This document shows, piece after piece, positions 1 to 7,494 of a stretch of 10,538 nucleotides of DNA. The DNA comes from CAYLXP01 sp964387425 (GTDB lineage: Bacteria; Verrucomicrobiota; Kiritimatiellia; UBA8416). The position numbers were made by a program, and so were the translations under genes. The DNA lies in contig CAYLXP010000168.1 of assembly GCA_964387425.1 (NCBI GenBank), positions 1 through 10,538 on the forward strand, written 5' to 3'. Each line of letters begins with the position of its first letter. Within the stretch, counting starts at the first letter, position 1. The notes below the pieces were generated by a model. It searched no databases. It saw only the letters and a list, made by a program, of their open reading frames with translations, and had not been told where the DNA came from.

Positions 1-944
1 CGGAACTTCTCCGTGGCAAAGATATTGTACCCGCGACGGGCCAACACCACGTAGCCGCGCCCCCCACCCCTCAACCCAAGGTTCGGACCGTAGCCGTCTT
101 CGCGGCTGTAGCCGAACGGGGTGTAGGCCTGCTCCCAATAGTCACGCAGGACCTGCACGATCCCATCCCACGTAGGCCGGTCGAAACCGGGTTCGTCTTC
201 AATAACCGCCAGCAACGCAGCAAGGTCACCGTGGTAGCCATAGTGGTTGCTACTGGCAAATCCCCGTGGCATCCCGTTGCCATAGCTCTTACGCCCCTTT
301 GTGGCAGTTGCGATCGCCTTGGTGACAATGGCGCGCTCTTCGGCGCTCATATCGCTGTAGAGCACATCGTAAGACAAGGCGTATCCGGAGGCCCCAAAGG
401 TCCAACTAACGCCAACATCAAACCGATCGGTCTTCCATATGCTCAGCTGCTTGTTCAGCTCGGTTCCAGTCCGGCCCTTGAGCTCGCCACCCACCGCACG
501 TTCTTTCGAGGCAAGAATGATACGAGCGTAGTTCACAATCACGCCCTTCATCAGCGTTTTCAGCTCCGCATCATCCTCCAGCACCGCCGTAAGGCTTGCC
601 ACGCCCCAGTTGAGGTTCCGTCCCTCGCCACTACGGAAGTACTTGATGATCTGCTCATCACTGGGCTTGGAGAGATCGGCTTTGGCGAACTCTCCCCACT
701 GCTGCTTGACGCCATTGACGACCTGCCGTCGCACCGGATCGAATACGGCTTTGAAATGCGGGGCTTCAAGCCGCTCGCGCATCAACGGATACTCATCCGC
801 CGTGAAGAACACCCGAGGATGCACCCCCGGAGGCGGCAGCTTGCTCAGCACTCGGCAGCCGTTGGTGTCAAGTTCAACGGCACGAATTGACGGGACGACC
901 AGCAGGGCTGCGGCCGTCACGCACATCACCGTAATGCCAGTCAT
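1..944 (-). CDS. Heparinase II/III-like exported protein, N-terminal part (runs off the left edge)
   Basis: An uninterrupted frame of 314 codons starts at the ATG at 942-944 and leaves the window without a stop, so the C-terminus is missing. Residues 1-22 form a signal peptide (hydrophobic VTAAALLVVP, likely cut after SIRA), so the product is probably periplasmic or secreted. Residues 41-59 (VHPRVFFTADEYPLMRERL) match the opening of heparinase II/III-type and alginate-lyase-like proteins, whose N-terminal alpha/alpha toroid this region would form. SSNHYGYHGDLAALLA (about 231-246) and EDGYGPNLG (about 282-290) resemble the toroid segments that line the cleft in that family. The catalytic C-terminal part is not visible, so activity and substrate are unknown. 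It follows the sulfatase by 16 bp and is probably co-transcribed. The Shine-Dalgarno is poor and close (AGGGA, 3 nt from ATG); Met7 at 924-926 is an alternative start. The family call is by motif recognition. Confidence 0.72.
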   Translation of the reverse strand, partial: MTGITVMCVTAAALLVVPSIRAVELDTNGCRVLSKLPPPGVHPRVFFTADEYPLMRERLEAPHFKAVFDPVRRQVVNGVKQQWGEFAKADLSKPSDEQIIKYFRSGEGRNLNWGVASLTAVLEDDAELKTLMKGVIVNYARIILASKERAVGGELKGRTGTELNKQLSIWKTDRFDVGVSWTFGASGYALSYDVLYSDMSAEERAIVTKAIATATKGRKSYGNGMPRGFASSNHYGYHGDLAALLAVIEDEPGFDRPTWDGIVQVLRDYWEQAYTPFGYSREDGYGPNLGLRGGGRGYVVLARRGYNIFATEKF

Positions 945-960
945 TTATCCCTGCCCCCGC

Positions 961-2667
961 CTAATGCTTCTTGGCAGGTTTCTTCTTGGGCTTCTTCGGG
1001 TGGCCGTACTTGGACGGAAGCGCGCGGGCACGGAGGGCCTCGGACTCGAAGAGCTTGATCAGCGCAGCGCGCTTCACAGGGAACTGCCCAGAAAGATCGT
1101 TCAGCTCGGAGCGATCCTTGCTGAGGTCGTAGAGCTCCCACTTCTCGTGGCGCGTGCTGTTCGGCAGCATGATGGCTTTGCCCACCAGCTTCCAGTCGCC
1201 CTGGCGGATCGCTCCATTACCCTCGTGTTCCCAGAAAATGTGGCGCGCCGGCAGCTTGTCCTTCTTGAAGACCGGCACGAGGCTCATGCCTTCCAGCGGC
1301 TGAATGGCCGTCTTGGCATACGTCTTCGGGTACGTCGCGCCCGCGATGTCCACGCAGGTCGCCATGATGTCGATGAGATGAGAGGGCGTGTGCCGCAAAC
1401 CGTTCTTCGTCTTGATACCTTTTGGCCAGTGTGCAATGAGGGGCGTGGAAATGCCGCCTTCGTGATTGAAGTGCTTGTACATCCGGAACGGCGTGTTCGA
1501 GACGTTGGCCCAGTTGAGGCCATAGCCAATGGCGGTATCCGCCGGCCCGGGCATCACGTGCCCCCGTCGCATCGGCCATCCGTCACGACTCTGTTTGGGC
1601 GTCATGTCAGTCTGAAGCATATCAGCCGGCATCGGGGCAACGCGCTTCGTTCGTTCTACCAGCGGACCTTGAACTTTGCGACCGTAGCTCTCCTGGCAGC
1701 CGCCGTTGTCCTGCATGTAGAAGATCAGCGTGTTGTCCAGCATGCCCTCATCTTTGAGCGTGTCGACAATCTTGCCGATTCCTTGGTCCATGCTATCCAC
1801 CATTGCCGCGTAGACTTCCATGTTGGCGGCTTCCCAACGCTTGTCAGGCACCGCATCCCAGTCGCCCATCTGCGGTGACATCTTGGAGTTGTCACCGATG
1901 ACACCCAGCTTAAGCGCCTTCTTGTAGCGCGCCTCGCGAATCGGCCCATAGCCGCAATCGTACTTGCCCTTGTACTTCGCAATGTCCTCGGGAAACGCGT
2001 GCAGCGGCCAGTGGGCGGCCGTGTAGGCGACGTACATGAAGAACGGTTTGTCCTCCTCATGTTCTCGAATGAACCGTACCGCATGGTCCGAGATTGCGTC
2101 CGTGTAGAAGAATCGCTCCGGTTTGTACTCCGGGTCCGCCGCCGGCGAGATGAATTCGTTGCCGCGAGTCAGGCTATTCGGGTCATAGAAGCTGCCTGCC
2201 CCATGGATGGTGCCATAGAAGCGATCGAAGCCGCGCTGCAGGGGCCAGTTGTGTTTCCGGTCATCCACCGGCGTCACATGCCATTTGCCGGAGATATAGC
2301 TCTTGTAGCCTGCACCTTTCAGAGCCTCGGCAATCGTCACGGCATCTCGCCCCAGTTGGCTGCGATATCCGGGCAGACCACGCTTTTCGTCGCCCATCAT
2401 ATGACCTACCCCTGCCTGGTGCGGGTAGAGGCCGGTCAGCACACAGGCGCGCGTCGGGCAACAGCGTCCGGTGTTGTAGAATTGGGTGAAACGCAGCCCC
2501 CCGGCTGCAAGAGAATCCAAATTCGGCGTATTGATCTCCCCGCCGTAGCAACCCAGATCGGTATACCCCATATCATCACTCAAGATGACGATGATGTTGG
2601 GCTTGGCGGCTTCGGCAATGAGTACTGAAGCCAGCAGAGTAACGACGCACAGTGTAATCCTTCTCAC
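961..2667 (-). CDS. Exported sulfatase, AtsA-like (SulfAtlas S1_4 type)
   Basis: A complete 568-residue type I sulfatase that would hydrolyse sulfate esters. Residues 1-21 are a signal peptide (LCVVTLLASVLIAEA), then the mature start AKPNIIVILSDDMGYTDLG. The formylglycine motif C-x-P-x-R is at Cys69-Arg73 (CCPTR), followed by ACVLTGLYPHQAG. Metal and sulfate-site residues line up with those known in Pseudomonas AtsA: Asp31, Asp32, Cys69, Arg73, Lys128 and His130 (GKWH), His219 (AHWPLH), Asp320 and Asn321 (QDNGG), Lys398 (MYKHFNHEGG). The segment PGPADTAIGYGLNWANVSNT (374-393) is typical of S1_4. Activation needs a formylglycine-generating enzyme, not seen here. The start is GTG at 2665-2667, supported by AAAGGAGG five bases upstream; no better ATG is available. 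The C-terminus is a basic tail (HPKKPKKKPAKKH). The gene lies 37 bp after the propeller gene and 16 bp before the heparinase-like gene. The substrate is not predictable from sequence, though the neighbours suggest a polysaccharide sulfate. Confidence 0.95.
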   Translation of the reverse strand: MRRITLCVVTLLASVLIAEAAKPNIIVILSDDMGYTDLGCYGGEINTPNLDSLAAGGLRFTQFYNTGRCCPTRACVLTGLYPHQAGVGHMMGDEKRGLPGYRSQLGRDAVTIAEALKGAGYKSYISGKWHVTPVDDRKHNWPLQRGFDRFYGTIHGAGSFYDPNSLTRGNEFISPAADPEYKPERFFYTDAISDHAVRFIREHEEDKPFFMYVAYTAAHWPLHAFPEDIAKYKGKYDCGYGPIREARYKKALKLGVIGDNSKMSPQMGDWDAVPDKRWEAANMEVYAAMVDSMDQGIGKIVDTLKDEGMLDNTLIFYMQDNGGCQESYGRKVQGPLVERTKRVAPMPADMLQTDMTPKQSRDGWPMRRGHVMPGPADTAIGYGLNWANVSNTPFRMYKHFNHEGGISTPLIAHWPKGIKTKNGLRHTPSHLIDIMATCVDIAGATYPKTYAKTAIQPLEGMSLVPVFKKDKLPARHIFWEHEGNGAIRQGDWKLVGKAIMLPNSTRHEKWELYDLSKDRSELNDLSGQFPVKRAALIKLFESEALRARALPSKYGHPKKPKKKPAKKH

Positions 2668-2672
2668 GATTT

Positions 2673-2680
2673 CCTCCTTT
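2673..2680 (-). promoter_or_regulatory. Shine-Dalgarno of the sulfatase gene
   Basis: AAAGGAGG on the minus strand, five bases before GTG at 2665-2667. It fixes a GTG start that would otherwise be ambiguous, and it sits inside the 37-bp gap after the propeller gene. This suggests translation is restarted efficiently within a shared transcript. Confidence 0.85.
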
Positions 2681-2704
2681 GTGTGAATGCGGCCGCCCGG
2701 CAGT

Positions 2705-5700
2705 CTACTTGGCCGGTTTGAAGCAGATCAGTTCTCCCGCGGTTGTGCTCATGTAAAGTTTTCCGTTGGCCGCAATCAGACCGTCGAACTGAGGGACTTC
2801 CTCGAGCGCCATCGATGCCAGCCTCTCCCCGGATCCGGCGTCGACAGCATAGAGGATCGAACCTAATTTGCCTTTGTAGGCCGCATCCTGTTTCGCAACG
2901 ACCGGTTCTGCAGAAGCAAGATGGACCTCCTGGAACACGATGTCCTCGTTCAGCACATCCGGAGGGCCTGCCAGGTAGAGCACATCGCCCGTCTTGACCA
3001 TCGCGCGCACCGCCAGCGGGATCTTGGTGCTCCACTGGGTCTCTCTTTCAACGCTGTACTTCGGTTGCCCCTTCCCCTTGCCTTTGGTTTTGCCCTTGGG
3101 CTCGGGCTTGGCCGACGGAGGCGCACACTTATCCTGGCGTGTAGCAGCAAAAAGATAGTACTCCAGCTCCGTCGTCCAGTGCAGATACTTCCGTTCCCGG
3201 CCGTAGGCGTAGACATCCTGATCATCGAACACAATCATGCGCCCTGCCGGCCCGACCTTGTGCCCCTGGGGATAGCCGCCGTGCCCACCAGAGTAGACCG
3301 TGCCATAGCACCAGTACCCGCGGTGGAACCACTCGTCATCCGTGAAGCCATATGGCGCAAAGAGGTGTGGGGTGCCGGCCTTGACTCGATTGCCCTCCAT
3401 ATCAACCGGCAGCTGCCGAATATAGAGCAGGTCGTCTTTCATACTGAGGACATCCGTCAGCGCCGGCGGCGTGCTCAAACCGCCCGGGGCCTGCAGCTCC
3501 CGGCCATCTTCGCCAACCATGGTCATGACCTTCTTGTGAATCAACTTGCCGGTTTCGAGATCGATCCTGAAGAACAGTGCCCCACCCTCCAGATACATGG
3601 AGCGGCCCGCAGTGAAGATCACCTCGCCATCGTGAACCAACACGCTGCCGTAGACGCGCCATACCGATTCCAGCTGTTCCAGGGCAAACATGCGGCGGTC
3701 GACGGGCGCCGCGCGGAAGCGCCACGCCAAGGCGCCGTCTTCGGCCCGCAGCGCCGTCACGTAGCCATCAGCCGAACCAAACACACAGTAGCCGTCCGCC
3801 AGCGTCGGAGGACTGTCAACCCGCCCGCCGGCAACGTACCGCCACTTCTCCTTGCCCGTACCGGCCGAAAGTGCGTAAACACTGTTCTCATTCACAGAAG
3901 CAACCACCATCAAATCGCCCTGGATGACAGGTTGCGTGATCTTGCTTGCCGCGGCGTAGTTCTCGGACGAAGCCGGGCCGGGAAGCCCAATCTTCCACAC
4001 ACGCTTAAGGTCCGTCCCCACCGTTTTGGCGACACTCCCCGCCCGGTCATTACTTCCCCTGTAGACCGGCCAGTCGAGCTCACTGATGACTGATGACTGA
4101 CTACTGATAACTTCCCCATACGCAGTCCCCTCCTCAACCGGGTGCTGAGGGTTGTCCAGCATGGCGCGACTCGGTGTAGCGGGTGCCAGCGCATTGAATC
4201 CGTATAGTTTGGCCATAGGATGGCACGCACAATTGTGGGGCGCATTATAGATGAGACCATTGGCCGGCATGATACCATATAGGCATGCTGAGCGGACCCA
4301 GTGATTGATCTGCCACTCCTTGTTCTCCAAGTCGATCAACTCGATCCCATTCCGGCTTGGCATGATGAACCGCTCGGTTGCCTTGGTGCGATAGCAGCGA
4401 TGATGGAACCAACGCGTCTTCAGTGTCGGCGGGATCTCCTTCTCGACCTTGCCGGTCCTGACGTTGTGTCCTTTCCAGGTACCCTCATGGCCGCCAACGG
4501 CCGTATCCGCAACCCAGACCAGGCCCTGGGCGACAATCAGGTCTTCGGGGGATTGGTATCCGCCGTAGGGGTGCGGAGCAGACCAGAGCTTCTCGCCTGT
4601 ATTGGCGTCGAAAGCATGCATCGTGTCCTGGCCCTGCTCCTTGCCAAGTCCCCAACCGGCCCACGCCTGGTGGAGTTTCTCGCCACCGGCGAAGAGAATG
4701 ACGTCATCATGGATGACCAGCGTGGCCCCGAAGAAGGACATCATGAACTCCTTCGTGATCGGCATCTCCTCGGTTTCAAACACCTGCTTCCCGATCTCGA
4801 GATCAACCGCCTGAATGCGTTCGCTGTCATTGAAGTAGATCTTCTTTCCATCAGATGCCAGTGTCAGCGGAGCGACCTTCGTGCGGTAGTCCCAGCGCTT
4901 CTTGCCCGACTTCAGATCGTACGCGCGGATTGTCCGGTCGCTGTCGAGCCACAGCGGTGACTTGATATGGACCCAGAAGTGGTCGGTGATAGGCGATTTC
5001 GATGGCCTGTTGCCCGCATAGATCTTGGTATTCTGCTCCAGCTCGGGCCCGAATGAGCCAACCGTGGGGGTAACCCCGGGCTGCGTAGGGTTCGTCAGCA
5101 CCACGAGGGTATCGCCAACCACCAGCAGTTCCTCAGCATTGCCCGATCCCGCATAGGTCCGCAACAACTTCCCGGTCGCAGCATCATACGCCGCCACATC
5201 GTCAAAGACCGTCTGCGGGGCATAGACTTCGTCGTCAACCGCCACCAGGCGGCGGGGCAAGTTGGCCGGGCCGGACTTGAGAGGAAACAGGTGCGGCCAC
5301 CAGCGGGAGATCGGACGTTCCCAAAGTTTAACGCCATTAAAGGCATCGCGACAGACCAGCTTCCAGTCAGGCGGCATCAGGATGGAGTACTTGGAGCCCT
5401 CGTCAATGATGTAGAACAGCTTCCCCTTTTCGGTAACCATGGCGTTGACACTGGCCAGGTGGTCATGATGGCGGGACCAGCGCGGTTCACCAATCCATTG
5501 CAGATGCTGCGGATCGCCGGCCTCGAAATCCTGGGAGACGACATTGTTGTCTGGCGAATGCATGTAATGGGTCCAGGAGTCGATCGTCTCCGGCCACGGC
5601 TGCGTGTAGGTGACCTGCCAGTTGCCACCGATCTCCTTGACGACTTTGCCGGAAGGGGCGAGAACTCTGGCGACCTCGTCTTGAGACGTAAGGCTTCTTC

Positions 5701-6040
5701 CGCTCGGCTCGATGATCAAGGTGATGCTACGGTCGATGTACGGGAGCGCCCCGCCCTGCCAGTGGGCAACCGTGGCAATGCCACCAAGGCCCTTGTCTAC
5801 CAACGCCTGGCGTATCGGTTGTACCCGGTCGCGATTCTTGACCAACCCATGCACCAACCTGTCCTGCTCCCCGGACAGGGCGACCAGCGTTCCGGCATCG
5901 CGGCAATCCAACCGAACGACAAGTCCGCCATCAAAGCCCGCCGCATCCAACGCCGGATGCCCCGCCACAGCTGATGTTTGAACCCCTCCACCACTCAGCG
6001 CCGAAACCAAAACCGAGAGTAGAATGCTACTGCATTTCAT
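2705..6040 (-). CDS. Large exported PQQ-like (BamB-type) double beta-propeller protein with methyltransferase-like N-terminus
   Basis: A 1111-residue protein. I start it at ATG 6038-6040 (MKCSSILLSV) because GGAGGA lies six bases upstream and a signal peptide follows at once (likely cut after AVA, residue 26). The frame stays open further upstream, but that stretch looks non-coding. Residues about 38-140 resemble a class I methyltransferase/Rossmann fold: GLVVRLDCRDAG where active members have a Gly-rich SAM loop, then LVHGLVKNRDRV, AHWQGGALPYIDRSITLII and VARVLAPSGKVV. The SAM loop looks decayed. Residues about 155-640 form a first propeller with the signature WTHYMHSPDNN (156-166) and RWSRHHDHLASV (187-198). 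The PQQ-type blades include VAAYDAATGKLLRTY and MHAFDANTGEKLW. A second propeller begins at DWPVYRGSNDRAG (656-668) and runs to the end. Between blades is a Lys/Gly-rich loop (978-994). The family is frequent in PVC genomes; its reaction is unknown to me. It is first in the operon with the sulfatase and lyase-like genes, so a role in polysaccharide use is inferred only. Confidence 0.85.
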   Translation of the reverse strand: MKCSSILLSVLVSALSGGGVQTSAVAGHPALDAAGFDGGLVVRLDCRDAGTLVALSGEQDRLVHGLVKNRDRVQPIRQALVDKGLGGIATVAHWQGGALPYIDRSITLIIEPSGRSLTSQDEVARVLAPSGKVVKEIGGNWQVTYTQPWPETIDSWTHYMHSPDNNVVSQDFEAGDPQHLQWIGEPRWSRHHDHLASVNAMVTEKGKLFYIIDEGSKYSILMPPDWKLVCRDAFNGVKLWERPISRWWPHLFPLKSGPANLPRRLVAVDDEVYAPQTVFDDVAAYDAATGKLLRTYAGSGNAEELLVVGDTLVVLTNPTQPGVTPTVGSFGPELEQNTKIYAGNRPSKSPITDHFWVHIKSPLWLDSDRTIRAYDLKSGKKRWDYRTKVAPLTLASDGKKIYFNDSERIQAVDLEIGKQVFETEEMPITKEFMMSFFGATLVIHDDVILFAGGEKLHQAWAGWGLGKEQGQDTMHAFDANTGEKLWSAPHPYGGYQSPEDLIVAQGLVWVADTAVGGHEGTWKGHNVRTGKVEKEIPPTLKTRWFHHRCYRTKATERFIMPSRNGIELIDLENKEWQINHWVRSACLYGIMPANGLIYNAPHNCACHPMAKLYGFNALAPATPSRAMLDNPQHPVEEGTAYGEVISSQSSVISELDWPVYRGSNDRAGSVAKTVGTDLKRVWKIGLPGPASSENYAAASKITQPVIQGDLMVVASVNENSVYALSAGTGKEKWRYVAGGRVDSPPTLADGYCVFGSADGYVTALRAEDGALAWRFRAAPVDRRMFALEQLESVWRVYGSVLVHDGEVIFTAGRSMYLEGGALFFRIDLETGKLIHKKVMTMVGEDGRELQAPGGLSTPPALTDVLSMKDDLLYIRQLPVDMEGNRVKAGTPHLFAPYGFTDDEWFHRGYWCYGTVYSGGHGGYPQGHKVGPAGRMIVFDDQDVYAYGRERKYLHWTTELEYYLFAATRQDKCAPPSAKPEPKGKTKGKGKGQPKYSVERETQWSTKIPLAVRAMVKTGDVLYLAGPPDVLNEDIVFQEVHLASAEPVVAKQDAAYKGKLGSILYAVDAGSGERLASMALEEVPQFDGLIAANGKLYMSTTAGELICFKPAK
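4082..4109. repeat. Heptamer short tandem repeat inside the propeller gene
   Basis: On the plus strand four consecutive 7-base units can be read: ACTGATG, ACTGATG, ACTGACT, ACTGATA. On the coding strand they give VISSQSSVIS (residues 644-653), a Ser-rich low-complexity stretch. It lies directly between the end of the first propeller (about residue 640) and the conserved start of the second (DWPVYR, 656). It resembles the heptanucleotide short tandemly repeated repetitive sequences known from other bacteria. The frame stays open through it. Confidence 0.75.
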
Positions 6041-6046
6041 GTCCAT

Positions 6047-6052
6047 TCCTCC
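6047..6052 (-). promoter_or_regulatory. Shine-Dalgarno that decides the start of the propeller gene
   Basis: GGAGGA on the minus strand lies six bases before ATG 6038-6040. It directly abuts the alternative ATG at 6044-6046 with no spacer, which is too close for that start to be used. This supports the shorter product beginning MKCSS with an intact signal peptide. Confidence 0.75.
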
Positions 6053-6195
6053 GACTGCTTTCTGTAGTTGGCATCTTGCTCCCTCTGCTGAGCAGCGATT
6101 CAAACGAGGGCTCAAATGATGTTGTCATAGCCCTTCCTTGGGGCAAGTACCTTAGCAACCCTATGCCCACGTTGCACATTCAAACTCCAGCGGAT

Positions 6196-6224
6196 TTGAC
6201 TCTTCGGATCAGACACCCTATAAG
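6196..6224 (+). promoter_or_regulatory. Sigma70-type promoter of galM
   Basis: TTGACT at 6196-6201 and TATAAG at 6219-6224 are separated by exactly 17 bp, one mismatch from consensus in each hexamer. Transcription would start near 6231, giving a leader of about 40 bases that carries GAGGGAG (6255-6261) eight bases before ATG 6270. The rest of the 6041-6269 divergent region holds no gene. For the leftward operon I found only scattered weak hexamers there and no well-spaced pair. Confidence 0.6.
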
Positions 6225-6269
6225 GACCCTACGGGTTTGATCTCGCAACCAATAGAGGGAGTTTCACGC

Positions 6270-7301
6270 ATGGGTGTTTCACAAGAGTCTTTCGGGCAAA
6301 CAAGTGACGGGCAAGCCGTTATCGCCTTCGTTTTGGAGAACGCCAACGGTGTGAAGGTCAAGGTCATTGACTACGGCGCAACCATCGTCTCCATTCTGGC
6401 CCCGGACCGTAGCGGAGCCATGGCCGACGTCACCCTCGGCTTCGACGACATCGCGGGCTACCAGGGTGCGGTCAATCCCTATTTTGGCGCAACATGCGGC
6501 CGTTATGCCAACCGCATCAAGGAAGGCCATTTCACCCTAGAAAGCCGCACCTACTCACTAGCGATCAACAACGGGCCCAATGCGCTACACGGCGGACTGG
6601 TTGGCTTCGACAAGAAGGTATGGGATGCGGCACTTGAGGGGGACGCTGTCAAAATGACCCTCGTCAGCCCGGATGGCGCCGAAGGTTACCCGGGCACGTT
6701 GAGCGTGGAGCTGAAGTTCTCCCTGAACGACGCCAACGAGCTCGCCCTGGAGTATTCAGCCACCACAGACAAGACAACCGTCATCAATCTCACCAACCAC
6801 AGCTACTTCAACCTGGCCGGTAGCGGCAACGTACTCGGTCAGCTGGCACAGATCAATGCCGACACCTACACTGCAGTTGATGACGACGCCATCCCCACGG
6901 GGGCACTGGCGCCCGTAGCGGGAACCGAAATGGATCTGTTGACGCCCACCCCCATCGGCCAGAGCATCGAAACCGTGCAGGGCCTTGGATACGACCATAA
7001 CTACTGCATCAACCAGGCGACTCCCGGTGAGCTGACCCTCGCAGCACGGGTCGTCGCCCCAGAATCCGGACGCACGCTTGAATGCCTCACCACGGAGCCG
7101 GGTGTCCAATTCTACACGGGCAATTACCTAGATGGTTTCAAAGGCAAGGACGGGCAGACTTACGCGAAACACGCCGGTTTCTGTCTGGAAACCCAGCACT
7201 ATCCCGACAGCCCCAACCGTCCGGAATTCCCATCCGTACAGCTCGCCCCCGGCGAGACCTACACCCAGACCTGTATCTACAAGTTTGGAGTGGAGGCGTA
7301 G
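6270..7301 (+). CDS. galM: Aldose 1-epimerase (galactose mutarotase)
   Basis: A complete 343-residue GalM, the usual size for the family, which interconverts alpha and beta anomers of galactose, glucose and related aldoses. Catalytic and binding residues are visible: Asn81-Arg82 (GRYANRI), His107 (NALHGG), His177 (LTNHSYFNLAG), Asp242 (YDHNY) and Glu307 (CLETQHYPDSPN). His107, His177 and Glu307 correspond to the acid/base residues of characterised GalM enzymes. There is no signal peptide, so it acts in the cytosol, unlike all its neighbours here. I chose ATG 6270 because GAGGGAG lies eight bases upstream. An in-frame TTG at 6237 would extend it by 11 residues but sits only a few bases from the predicted transcription start. 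The gene is divergent from the sulfatase operon and probably has its own promoter. No other galactose (Leloir) genes are in the window, so it may serve sugars released by the neighbouring exported enzymes. Confidence 0.95.
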   Translation: MGVSQESFGQTSDGQAVIAFVLENANGVKVKVIDYGATIVSILAPDRSGAMADVTLGFDDIAGYQGAVNPYFGATCGRYANRIKEGHFTLESRTYSLAINNGPNALHGGLVGFDKKVWDAALEGDAVKMTLVSPDGAEGYPGTLSVELKFSLNDANELALEYSATTDKTTVINLTNHSYFNLAGSGNVLGQLAQINADTYTAVDDDAIPTGALAPVAGTEMDLLTPTPIGQSIETVQGLGYDHNYCINQATPGELTLAARVVAPESGRTLECLTTEPGVQFYTGNYLDGFKGKDGQTYAKHAGFCLETQHYPDSPNRPEFPSVQLAPGETYTQTCIYKFGVEA

Positions 7302-7350
7302 GATAGGTGTCAGTAAGTGAAACGGGAGCATTCCCACAGTGTGTGGCAGA

Positions 7351-7443
7351 GATCCCTCGGCAAGCTCGGGATGACAGAGAACGTTCGAGAATTGTCATCC
7401 TGAGCTTGCCGAAGAGCCTGCCCTGAGCTTGCCGAAGGGATCT
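7351..7443. repeat. Palindromic intergenic repeat element with an internally duplicated arm
   Basis: The left arm at 7357-7376 (TCGGCAAGCTCGGGATGACA) is the reverse complement of 7393-7412 with one G/T wobble position, around a 16-base loop. It would fold as a 20-bp stem. The right arm is then duplicated: CCTGAGCTTGCCGAAG occurs at 7399-7414 and again at 7422-7437, a 23-base period. The outermost GATCCCT of the left arm (7351-7357) pairs better with the end of the second copy (GGGATC, 7437-7442), as if that copy were the original end. It lies between galM and the di-heme gene, 50 bases after the galM stop. It lacks a U-tract, so it is not a canonical terminator, though the hairpin could still stabilise or end the galM message. 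The sequence resembles small dispersed palindromic repeats that I recall from many environmental genomes. Confidence 0.8.
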
Positions 7444-7494
7444 CCGGTCCCGTGATTCAGCAAGAAACTGGGGAAAGTCCTCCATTCCCCGCCC

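Noticed and set aside
610..1878. Long open frame on the plus strand opposite the heparinase-like and sulfatase genes.
   Set aside because: It is antisense to two genes with clear family motifs, and its product is Arg/His/Leu-rich with no recognisable domain, as expected for a high-GC shadow frame. The same applies to 2921-4093 and 5291-5974 on the plus strand.
2689..2696. GCGGCCGC palindrome between the propeller and sulfatase genes as an operator.
   Set aside because: It is a short GC-only palindrome inside a 37-bp intra-operon gap and is expected by chance at this GC content.
4220..4231. Cys-Ala-Cys-His in the propeller protein (residues 604-607) as a possible heme site.
   Set aside because: The spacing is C-x-C-H, not C-x-x-C-H, and nothing else in the protein suggests a cytochrome.
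6041..6115. An upstream start (to 6115) for the propeller protein.
   Set aside because: It would bury the signal peptide behind 25 residues of atypical sequence, while a good Shine-Dalgarno sits six bases before ATG 6040.
6237..6269. TTG at 6237 as the galM start.
   Set aside because: It is almost at the predicted transcription start and has no ribosome binding site, whereas ATG 6270 has GAGGGAG eight bases upstream.
7324..7335. GGGA-GCAT-TCCC hairpin just after galM as a terminator.
   Set aside because: The stem is only four base pairs and no T-run follows.
7351..7443. CRISPR repeats or an rho-independent terminator at the palindromic repeat.
   Set aside because: There are only two direct copies seven bases apart with no spacers of constant size, and no T-run follows the hairpin.
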